From positions 19,987,752 to 20,051,751 of the forward strand of contig OZ005619.1 in NCBI GenBank assembly GCA_963930655.1: DNA of 64,000 nucleotides, read 5' to 3'. The first letter of the stretch is position 1. Each line of letters starts with the position of its first letter. This DNA is from Myrica gale. Lineage: Eukaryota; Streptophyta; Magnoliopsida; Fagales; Myricaceae. The notes under the pieces were generated by a model, which saw nothing but the letters and a program-made list of their open reading frames with translations, did not search any database and was not told the origin of the DNA. Shown in pieces: positions 56,209 through 64,000 of the stretch. Position numbers and translations under genes: made by a program.

Positions 56209-56817
56209 TAGCGGAAATTTTGGGAATTATGATTTGAAAAATATTATAAAGTATAAATATTTGATACTCGATAAAAAAAGTGAATTTTTTTAATAAATAT
56301 TATAATAATAAAAAATTATATAAATTTTTTTTATTAAACCTAAATAATCGACTCTAATAATTAAGGCTTAAACAAATCTTTAAATAGTTCATCCTCACGT
56401 TACTTAGGTTATGTTTGTATTGTAAAATTTTTGGTATTGAGTTTAGTGAAAAAATGAAGAGAGCTAATTTTTTATATTTTTTGTAGTGAAAAATTATGAT
56501 TTGATGGAAAAGAGAGAGATTATATTGCAGTATTTTATTGTGAGTTGGTGAAAAATTTTCATGCAAATAGACTCCTAGTGCCTCATCCGTTTGACATCAT
56601 TTCGGCTATGTTTGGTTGAGTTCTCAAAACAATTTTTATTTTTTGTCTTTTTTGAAAGTAGTATAGATTCTCTTCGGATTGGTGAAAAGTGTGTTAAAAG
56701 TTTTTGAAATTTGTAAAAAGTTATTGAGATCGTTGAAAATGTATTGGAATAGGTGAAAAGGTATTGAAATTGATAAAAATGGAGTGAAAAGTTTTTGAAA
56801 ATTATAAACAAACATAG
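56209..56817. mobile_element. Cluster of three MITEs upstream of SmG
   Basis: 56209-56352: relative of the 15.4 kb copy (GAAAAATATTATAAAGTATAA). 56405-56572: family A (GGTTATGTTTGTATTGTAAA to GAAAAATTTTCATGCAAATA). 56601-56817: family B with clear inverted ends GGCTATGTTTGGTTGAGTTC and AACAAACATAGCC. The family B copy ends about 180 bases before the SmG start codon. Confidence 0.6.
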
Positions 56818-56914
56818 CCCAGTCCATCTCTTTCGGGCCCCATATCAGTATTCGGCCCAACAACCACGTAGCTTCTTTCCAACCTTTCCGTCCCCATACT
56901 CCCGAATATCGCCT

Positions 56915-56923
56915 CTAGGGTTT
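56915..56923 (-). promoter_or_regulatory. Telo-box upstream of SmG
   Basis: CTAGGGTTT (AAACCCTAG on the other strand), about 75 bases before the SmG start codon, in a GC-richer proximal promoter or leader. This is the same motif as in the helicase leader. Confidence 0.55.
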
Positions 56924-56996
56924 TGCCGCGTTTCTCACTGTCGCTATTCGTCTTAGACACAAGCAAGGGTACCCACCAACTCTCAGAGTCTTCAAC

Positions 56997-58570
56997 ATGA
57001 GCAGATCGGGGCAGCCACCGGACCTCAAAAAGTAGCCATCCTTTCTTTCTGCAGTTTGTTTTATGGTTTCTCTCGTAATTTCTCTTTCTTCCCCTTATAT
57101 TGTGAATATGTAGATTTTAATTCTTTTGTTTTCCTCGTTTTGGCGACAGATATATGGACAAAAAGCTTCAGAGTACTTCTCTTCACCCTCTATGAATGCT
57201 CTACCTCCATTTCTTTTCATTTATTTTCCAGAAATATTTATTTTTGGTTAATTTCCCGCACTTGTCTTTCCTCAATTGGGTTCGTGAGTAAATCTAGGCC
57301 TCGAGAACCAATCTTACTGTATAGCTTAGATGCTGTGAGCTTCGCTCCTTTGTTGGGTCTGAGTGTGAAAATCTGTCTTGCTTTTATACTGTGCTTGGTT
57401 TGGCTAGGAGCTGTCTTTCGCAGTTTGTTTGGTTGGTGGTGAATGTGTGTTGATTGGAAAATCAGTGCGACTTCCATGCCGACATCTCTTATATTCTATA
57501 AATGATAATAAGGAGAAGACATAGGGACATACCCTTAGTGCCTGAGGAGGAACATCTTCAAATTCCTCAGAATGACGATTTTGATTACAGTTAGAGTTTG
57601 TAGAGGCTCTCTTGCCGTCATCGATTGGTAGGATCTTTTAATTCTAAAATATCCCTTTTTCAATCAAAGTGCCAGGTTCCGTCTTAAAGGCTTGCTGTTA
57701 CTGTCGAAATTTTTATGTATCTGCTTGGTTGGGCTTGTGACACATTAGCAAATTTAGACCTCACTTGGGCCTCTAAAAATCTATTCTTATGGAAGTCATT
57801 TGATACCTTGGGATGGTGCTTTTACATCTCCGCCTCTGGCTTCGATTTGAATTCCACAACCTTTGACATTTTTGACATTGCTAGTCTTTTATGTACCATC
57901 CCAAAATTCCTTCAGTCCATATCCTATTTTCAGCTAAGCGCTTTAATTATCTCCTGTTTTCTATGTATGCTGGCTTATGTTATTGGATATCTCTGTGAAC
58001 AAAATGCAGATATAGTCTGATATAGATGAGAGGGGTAAAAATAGTACGTATGTGCTTGTATGTGGCGGGTTTGTGGCTGCCATATCAATGGATGATATAA
58101 CCAGAGAGAGTTTTTGTGTCCTCTACATTTCTGACGCGCAAATGTTATTGATTTTTGAGTTCTTCATAACCAGCCTTGTTTTGCTAAAGAAGAAAAGATA
58201 GGCATATGTGGTTCAAGATATTCCTAATGATACCAAATATTTTAATTTTTTTTTAATGAACTGGTATTTTGTATTGCAGTCAAGTTAAATGCAAATCGGA
58301 TGGTGGTTGGAACGCTTCGTGGGTTTGACCAGTTTATGAACCTTGTGGTTGACAACACTGTGGAAGTGAATGGCAATGAGAAAAATGATATTGGCATGGT
58401 GGTGGGTTCCTTGTCTTTGTCCTTACTCTAGCTAGCTTTATGGTTAAACTGTTAGTGATAAGTTCATTACCTTGAACTTTGTTTGGTTGATATTACTTTT
58501 ACGGTTGCAGGTGCTCAGAGGAAATAGTGTGGTCACTGTTGAGGCTCTTGAACCAGTAAACAGAACCTAG
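56997..58570 (+). CDS. SmG: Small nuclear ribonucleoprotein G (SmG), 4 exons, 79 aa
   Basis: Exons: 56997-57031, 57150-57172, 58280-58401, 58511-58570; phases match, 80 codons with TAG. Exon 2 is only 23 bases. The protein starts MSRSGQPPDLKKYMDKKLQ and carries the Sm1 fold (IKLNANRMVVGTLRGFDQF, MNLVVDNTVEV) and Sm2 (GMVVLRGNSVVTVEALEP). Length and sequence are nearly invariant for SmG in plants. Known role: one of seven Sm proteins forming the ring on U1, U2, U4 and U5 snRNAs in the spliceosome. The donor of intron 1 (AA|GTAGCC) is weak and is followed at once by an in-frame TAG if unspliced, giving a 12-residue peptide. SmG rather than LSm7 is supported by the N-terminus and DNTVEVNGNEK. 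Confidence 0.96.
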
Positions 58571-59439
58571 GGGTCTCATAAAGCCGTGGATTATATGCAT
58601 GCCGTAGCCTCTATTTTGGGAGGTAATAGGCATGGCTTTTATTGTGGTGGAAGATGTTCTGTAATTTGGTAAGGTGCTGATTAGATGTACCATTAGCAGG
58701 TCTTTTTGCATTCCTTTTTTCAAGCAGACTCAATAGTAGCATGTGTGTTTATAATCTGATGGAGTGACAATGAGTTTGGTTAATATAATGCCTTATATGG
58801 TCTTAGTAGTTAACTTATATTCTAGCTGTGTCAAAGCTACCTCAATTGAGATATTTTTTTTCAAACATAAACTATTACAACTAATACGATCAAAGTTGTT
58901 TACTTGTTAGGTCGGACAAGACCATGCCCGTTCACAAGTTTTGAATTGAAAATGCAAAAATTTTGGTGCATTTTTTTAAAATCTAACAGTTATCGTTTGA
59001 ACAATATTACCTCCTTGTTTGTATAGTAATGGACTTTTATATAAAACTAATTGTGAGATTCTGTTAATTGGATTCAATAACTTTTAATTTTTTATTTCTC
59101 GCATCTTTTAAAAGACATCAATCATGCCATCATCTATAAATTACATGAAAAATGATTAAAATGCTGACATAATTATTAAAAATATTGAAAAATCTAAAAA
59201 ATAAAAATGTTTTTAATAAAAATATTTTATTTTATTAGAGGGATATTTCAAAATGCCTAAAAATAATTTTAGGCCCATTCAAGCTAAAAAGGGCTACTAA
59301 AAAAACCCACTTATGGGAACCAGAGAATTTCTGAATTGTTTGGTGGACATGGGAACATGCCATTCTGTTTTTATCTGACCCATCCCTAAAATGTTACCAC
59401 TTCTACTAATCGAGGAATTCAACGAGGCAAAGAAGTTAA
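58571..59439. other. SmG 3' flank with a dispersed direct repeat
   Basis: 58860-58970 (ACATAAACTATTACAACTAA, TCAAAGTTGTTTACTTGTTAGG) recurs directly at 59725-59830. Nearby TGTATAGTAATGGACTTTTAT (about 59020) occurs inverted near 59930. No gene recognised; the first 200 bases include the SmG 3' untranslated region. Confidence 0.45.
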
Positions 59440-59700
59440 GAAGTTGAGATGAAGGACTCAATATTGGTAATGAAAAATTTTCAACTTAAAAATATTAATT
59501 TTTTTACAACTAAACATCAAAATATTAAAAATTTCATACAAATTCTAAAATATTTTCACACCAACTCCAATATTTTTTCAATAAAAAAACTATATCAAAT
59601 ATTCTCTCTTAACTTTTTAACAAACTTCAATAAAAACCATTCTACAATAAAATAATTTTAAATTTGTTTACCTATTTTTTAGGAAACTTCAATAAAAAGT
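59440..59700. mobile_element. MITE-like segment
   Basis: It shares family A-like order (ACTCAATATTGGTAATGAAA, TTCTCTCTTAACTTTTTAAC, AAACTTCAATAAAAA) with 60194-60440. It is non-coding. Inverted ends are weak. Confidence 0.45.
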
Positions 59701-59984
59701 CAAACTGATCGAATTTTCTCATCCAACATAAACTATTACAACAAATACTATCAAAGTTGTTTACTTGTTAGGTCGACAAGACCATGATCGTTCACGAGTT
59801 TTGACTTGAAACGGAAAAAAATGTGGTGAAAAAAATGTTGGAAACGAACATAACCCAGGATTAATATTTTAAAAAGATATAAAGAATTAAAAATAAATTA
59901 AAAGTTAAGAATCTCACAATATGTGTTCTATAGAAGTCCATTGCCATACAAACATAGAGGTAGATTTAGAAACTACCACTGAAC

Positions 59985-60187
59985 TTTTTTTTTTTTGATG
60001 ACGAGGAAATTCCCCAAAGCTGAATCCTTTTGGCCCAATCCTGAAGTACAAACTCCGGCCCCCTGGACCGACCCCACAACCCAGGGAGCAGGTAAGTCAA
60101 GGGCGATAATGAGGATGTTGGGGCTCGAACTTGGGACATGTTAGAACCCAAGCCGAAGCCTTACCACCACACCAAACCCTTGGGGGT
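59985..60187 (-). mobile_element. tRNA-derived SINE, 203 bp, with 16-base target duplication
   Basis: On the minus strand it starts ACCCCCAAGGGTTTGGTG, has an A-box-like TGTGGTGGTAAGG and a B-box CAAGTTCGAGCCCC about 30 bases later, continues with a tRNA-unrelated body and ends GACGAGGAAAx-type sequence into TCATC plus 12 A's. Direct repeats GAAACTACCACTGAAC and GAAACTACCACCGAAC flank it (59969-59984 and 60188-60203, one mismatch). This is a complete-looking insertion of a plant SINE. Confidence 0.85.
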
Positions 60188-60193
60188 GAAACT

Positions 60194-60440
60194 ACCACCG
60201 AACATATTCAGAATTCAAACACAAACACCAATACATTTTACATAATCTCTAACAACCTTTTACTTTTTTTATTCAACATAAATTTTTTTTATACTTTTTC
60301 ACATAAATCCAATATTTTTTTATTAAACAATTACATCAAATCATTTCTCTCTCCACTTTACACAAACACCAATAAAACACTATTCAACATAAATATTCAC
60401 AACTTCTATAAAATCTTACATTTTTATTCAGACCGAACAT
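60194..60440. mobile_element. MITE-like segment interrupted by the SINE target site
   Basis: CAAACACAAACACCAATACA to CATTTTTATTCAGACCGAAC, with CTCTCTCCACTTTACACAAA inside. It resembles 59440-59700 and family A. The SINE inserted at its left edge. Confidence 0.45.
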
Positions 60441-60879
60441 ATCCCTGGGCCTTCAATTCAATTTGATGAATTATATGAAAAATTGACTAAAATGATATTG
60501 TAAGACATAATTATTAAAAATATTGAAAAATAAAATAAAAATAAAGTGATATATAAATAAAATAATTTTTTTAAATGAAAATATAAAAAAACTATTTTAT
60601 TTTTAAATTTTTTTGGAGGGATATTTGGTTAATATTATATTAATTTTCTTCTAATTTAACTGATAAGTTGAATGAGGAGAAAAAAAACTGCTAAGTTGAA
60701 GGGACTCAAGGGAGGAGATGATTCATGTTTTTCAAAATTTACTAGAAAGAAAAAAATAAATTAAAAGTTATAACATTTTAAAGTACGACTAGACAGAGGA
60801 TCTTGGTCGGCATCAGTGTAGCCAGCAAAAGTATATAGTAAATTAAAGCAAATGTAGCCTAAATGGTAGAAGATTAAAG
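60441..60879. other. AT-rich intergenic stretch
   Basis: GACATAATTATTAAAAATAT with flanking sequence near 60505 repeats a segment near 59165 (AATTATTAAAAATATTGAAAA), an additional dispersed direct repeat. No gene. Confidence 0.4.
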
Positions 60880-60885
60880 TTGTGT

Positions 60886-61060
60886 TTGCTAACACAATTT
60901 TTCTCAAAATATTATTTTTTTCCTAATAAAATATTAAAATATAATCTATTTTTCTCCCATAAAAAAATATAAAAAATTACCCCTCTCTTCACCTTTTCAC
61001 TAAACCTAATACCAACACAAAATTCAACACCAAAAAATTACAACACAAACACAACCTAAA
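60886..61060. mobile_element. Tourist-like MITE family A copy with TAA target duplication
   Basis: The ends AGTTGTGTTTGCTAACAC and ACAACACAAACACAACC are inverted, with TAA directly outside both. The interior has ATATAATCTATTTTTCTCCC and CTCTTCACCTTTTCACTAAA. This is the clearest family A copy and supports a PIF/Harbinger origin. Confidence 0.75.
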
Positions 61061-61180
61061 TTCAGGCAAAAATGGCGTAAAGGGTATCATGGTAAATCGA
61101 ACAAAAGGTTGGTACAGCTATCAGGGCGATAAGATAATTTAATGAGCGAGTTTTTTTTTGGAACATCAAGGTGGGAACTT

Positions 61181-61195
61181 TTTTTTTTTTAATCA
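61181..61195 (-). mobile_element. Fifteen-base poly(A) retrotransposition scar with 16-base target duplication
   Basis: TGATT plus ten A's (minus strand) lies between perfect repeats ATCAAGGTGGGAACTT (61165-61180 and 61196-61211). This is the same kind of extreme truncation as at 17532 but with a different 3' end (TTGATT). Confidence 0.75.
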
Positions 61196-61210
61196 ATCAA
61201 GGTGGGAACT

Positions 61211-61300
61211 TGAGCAGCAGGATTCGACCCTGCGCAGTGCGCGGGTAGAGCCACGTGATTTCTAGTCATGCCGGTCCCCGGATAACCACTCCGGCTTGCC
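61211..61300 (-). pseudogene. tRNA-Ser(AGA) pseudogene
   Basis: The minus strand reads GCCGGAGTGGTTATC (D arm), CATGACTAGAAATCACGTGG (anticodon loop with AGA), CTCTACCCGCGCA (variable region) and GGGTCGAATCCTGC (T arm), the usual order of plant tRNA-Ser(AGA). Two short insertions (CGGGGAC after the D arm and CTGCGCA before the T arm, each a near-duplication of adjacent bases) and an acceptor stem that does not pair (GGCAA... against ...TGCTCA) show it is not functional. Confidence 0.75.
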
Positions 61301-61888
61301 CACCCCCACCTGCTGACAAAGGAGCAGTTTTCCTGTCACAGTTTTTGGCTTTTTGTAGATCAAATATCAATAGCCTTGAACTTCTTCCGAGTTGTACACT
61401 GGCGCATATACAGCAGTTTTCTTGTCCGTTCGACACTTGGCCACGTTCGTGTGGTAAAAAAATTGGTAGAATTTTAGTAAAATTATAAATATTTATGTAA
61501 AATAGTTACAGGTTGTTGGACATAGAATAGAAATGATTTAATATAATTATTTAATAAAAAATATTTAAATTAGGTATTGATATTTATATTTAAATCATTA
61601 AGATAGTTATAATTTTATGAATATATTTGATTCCGTTAAAAACTTAAAACGTTACTTAACTTTTACATTGGCGGTGTTCTCTCTCATGGACCTTGTAAGA
61701 TAAATGTTGCACCGTTTTCCTTGCTTTTCTTGTCTGACCATAATACAAATAAGAATTGAACCGGCTGACTGCGAATTTGATGAAATGAAGTGCGCGAACT
61801 ATTGACTGGTAATCGGTAAGAGGATTGATGGGTTTGTGAGACATTGGTATGATGAGCATTTTTTGGTGAGGTTTTGATGGTACGAGAG
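61301..61888. other. Intergenic stretch, nothing recognised
   Basis: AT-rich in the middle. The frames at 61255-61488 (plus) and 61656-61859 (minus) show no domains. Confidence 0.35.
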
Positions 61889-61891
61889 TTA

Positions 61892-62471
61892 GAGCATTCC
61901 TAGCAAGCTCTCTATTCTAACATTTTGGTTAGAATAGAGAGCCAATTTAACCAAAAAGCCAAAAAACACTCCTTAACAGCCTCTCTATTTTAACAACTTT
62001 TAACAAAAATTTTGAAGAAGTGAACAGTGGCTCTCTATTTTTAGAGAGCCACTATTCACTTCACTATCTTAAAATATTAATATATATATTCTTTTTTTCT
62101 TTTTCTTTTCTTTTTTTTTTCTTCTTCTTTTCTTTTTTATTTTTAAAAAATTATTATTCACTTCACCATCTTAAAATTTAAAAAATTCCAACAGTTAGTA
62201 AAATAAAAAAAATTTAAAAATCGATCTTTTTAAGATAAGACAAATATTCAAAAATATGACTATTACGATAAAATGAATATTCAAAAATATAAATGTTAGA
62301 GAAATAATAAAGAAATCTTTAAAAAATAATATTTAAATAGAATAGTAAAAATAGATGGTTAAAATAGAGAAGCTGCTGTGAATGTTTTTTAAAAGTTGAT
62401 AGTTAAAATAGAGAAGTGTGTTTTTTGGTTAAAGTAGAGAGCCAAATTTGAAGAGGCTGCTAGGAATGCTC
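61892..62471. mobile_element. PIF/Harbinger-type non-autonomous element, 580 bp
   Basis: Perfect 14-base terminal inverted repeats GAGCATTCCTAGCA and TGCTAGGAATGCTC are flanked by TTA on both sides (61889-61891, 62472-62474). Subterminal GGTTAGAATAGAGAGCC and GGTTAAAGTAGAGAGCC are mirrored. The interior is T-rich and non-coding. The 3-base TTA duplication and GAGC-type ends fit Harbinger/Tourist elements. Confidence 0.85.
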
Positions 62472-62474
62472 TTA

Positions 62475-63313
62475 TAGTGCTGGAAAGTTTTCAAATGTTT
62501 ATCAGTTGGTATGATGAACTGTGATAGGGTTATGAAAAAGTTTAAAGCTTTTGTTTGTTGTTTGAGAAAATTGAGTCCTTCGTGGAAGTGACGATTAAAA
62601 GCCTTCGACACTTCTGCGAGGGTTCAGTGTATATTTCGAAAACGGTAGCTTTTCCTTTCGATTTAGATGATTGTATGGATGATGGTCTTTTGAGTTTGGC
62701 CATCCTAATTCCTACGAAGCGGAGTTAGTCCATATGATTCCGCGTGTTTACTAACAAGGCTTTTGCAAATTTTTCCTTTAAAAGCTGGTGTTTCACACCC
62801 AAAGCTACGACAAGGCTTTGTTTGGACTTCGATGTTAGGGAAAACTTGTCTCCTTGAAATGGTACCAAGGACCTCCATTAGTCTTGTGCATCTAGTACTT
62901 GAAATATATAGTCGAGATTATCAAAGACAGTGGATGGTGATGGGACTTGCTGTCTTTCTAATTTGGAAAGCACAGAAAATGGTCAGACAGCACATCGTTC
63001 TGATCTAATGGACGCCAGTTGTCGAATTTAGAACTTGTACAAATTAGCATCGCAATGAATAATGTTATCACAAAGCAGGTCTGCTTTCTTTCTTGATATC
63101 ATTTTCCGCGGAGAAAAAGGTCCTAAAGACATTGAGTTGTGTCATGTTTCGACAAAGCAAGCTAGAAGTGTTTGTTCTCCAAATAGCGTTGCATTATTAT
63201 TTTTTCTCTGTTTAAAACTGACAAGTAGAGATGCATTAGATGGCTACCTAGGCATATTATCTGATCACTAATTTCCTAGTGGGAATCGCCAGCAGAAGGG
63301 ACGTCAACTGACA
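62475..63313. other. Upstream region of the DUF1446 gene
   Basis: No gene recognised. The plus-strand frames at 62763-63008 and 63062-63271 have no family resemblance and probably lie in the promoter or leader. Confidence 0.4.
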
Positions 63314-64000
63314 ATGGAAAGCCAGGACAGAGATGAGGTTCATAATTCTGTGATCAAGCTGGTAGTTTTCTATCCTTATCCTTTATTGTGTTTCACTTCC
63401 AGTTGTCTTTCATCTGGCATTGAGAAGCAGAGGAAGAGCTAAGGTCTTGACCTGAACTACAGAGAGTGAATCCTCGAAAGCGAAGGGAGAAGGTTTGGAT
63501 TGGCTGTGGAGCTGGATTTGGAGGGGACAGGCCATTGGCAGCTCTCAAATTACTTCAGAGAGTCAAAGAGCTAAACTATCTTGTACTGGAATGCCTGGCT
63601 GAACGAACCCTTGCTGAGCGATATCAAGTTATGGTGTCTGGTGGTGATGGATATGATTCACGAAGTATGTCTTGTTCGATTGCCATCACATAGGAACACT
63701 GTAGTTATGGTTCACGGATTGTATCTTACTTTTCTTAGTAATTTATGATTTTCATTACCACTTTGATATTTATGTGGGTCATGGCCGTCGCAGTATCCAA
63801 ATAAAGTCTGCTTTTTTATATTTTGGTTAAAAATAATACACTTTCCGTTGACAATTTTTTTTAACATGATGATCTTTGAATGTTCTGGTTTATTCCCCCT
63901 TAGTTTGCGTACGTGTGGATTAGAGGTTTTTATGTATTGTTGAACTGACTTCGAACCTATATGCTGCTGATTTCTTGATTCCTTAAGAAAGCAAGTCACT
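63314..64000 (+). CDS. DUF1446 / acyclic terpene utilisation AtuA-like protein, first two exons
   Basis: Exon 1 63314-63361 (16 codons, MESQDRDEVHNSVIKL) is followed by GTAGTT; exon 2 63463-63664 starts after CTACAG and reads RVNPRKRREKVWIGCGAGF, GDRPLAALKLLQRV, LNYLVLECLAERTLAER, VSGGDGYDSR, ending CGA A|GTATGT. The GCGAGFGGDRP and LECLAERTLA blocks are the conserved N-terminal signature of the DUF1446 family (AtuA in Pseudomonas, needed for terpene catabolism). Plant members are longer, and their function is not established. From 63665 to the window edge is intron 2, with no further exon recognised. The start was chosen as the only ATG giving a short acidic leader in phase with exon 2. Confidence 0.88.

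Noticed and set aside
57056-58020. Long plus-strand frames within SmG introns (128 and 101 codons)
   Set aside because: They sit inside introns defined by matched SmG exons; hydrophobic T-rich composition is typical of plant introns.
62763-63271. Two plus-strand frames before the DUF1446 gene
   Set aside because: Do not match the family N-terminus, and no splice path links them to exon 1 in frame.

Overview
This window is nuclear DNA from a flowering plant, most likely a eudicot. The genes have many short exons and GT-AG introns. The protein set is typically plant: an MCTP/FTIP protein, a plant ADF with an ATG-only first exon, a MIXTA-subgroup MYB, a GT90 family member and a DHH1-type helicase with a glutamine-rich N-terminus. 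AT-rich intergenic DNA is crowded with MITEs, solo LTRs, and LINE and SINE debris. I cannot name the species from sequence alone. There are no bacterial operons, CRISPR arrays or phage genes.

Layout. 1-3.9 kb: 5' end of a four-C2 MCTP gene (minus, cut by the window edge) with a leader intron. 4-13.9 kb: gene-free and repeat-rich. 14.1-14.9 kb: an ADF gene (plus). 15.4-17.6 kb: MITE and LINE debris. 17.6-20.6 kb: an intact GT90 glycosyltransferase (minus, 6 exons). 21.2-27.5 kb: a solo LTR, a 0.5 kb inverted duplication, and a broken GT90 exon split by another LTR. 28.3-31.4 kb: tRNA adenosine deaminase TAD1 (minus, 10 exons). 31.7-36.3 kb: RNase H-type retroelement debris, a complete TRIM retrotransposon and a nested solo LTR. 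37.9-39.8 kb: a MYB17-like R2R3-MYB (minus). 40-45 kb: MITEs and a small hAT element. 46.2-52.7 kb: an RH6/RH8/RH12 (DDX6/Dhh1) helicase (minus, 9 exons) with a LINE insertion in intron 1. 53.9-55.3 kb: an unidentified decaying gene. 57.0-58.6 kb: the core snRNP protein SmG (plus, 4 exons). 59-62.5 kb: a SINE, MITEs, a tRNA-Ser pseudogene and a Harbinger-type element. 63.3 kb to the end: 5' exons of a DUF1446/AtuA-family gene (plus).

The genes do not form a pathway. They are independent housekeeping or developmental genes: RNA metabolism (TAD1, SmG, RH8-type), actin dynamics (ADF), plasmodesmal/ER tethering or trafficking (MCTP), glycosylation (GT90), epidermal/meristem transcription (MYB17-like) and one poorly characterised enzyme family (DUF1446). 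For five complete genes and for SmG and ADF, exon lengths add up to uninterrupted frames with matched splice phases, which supports the models.

I found no convincing previously undescribed functional system. The most interesting material is structural: retrotransposition scars only 15-19 bp long, a tandemly duplicated splice acceptor in the helicase gene, a LINE derivative with no visible reverse transcriptase, an inverted duplication that could make a hairpin RNA, and a MYB with one extra residue in its first repeat.
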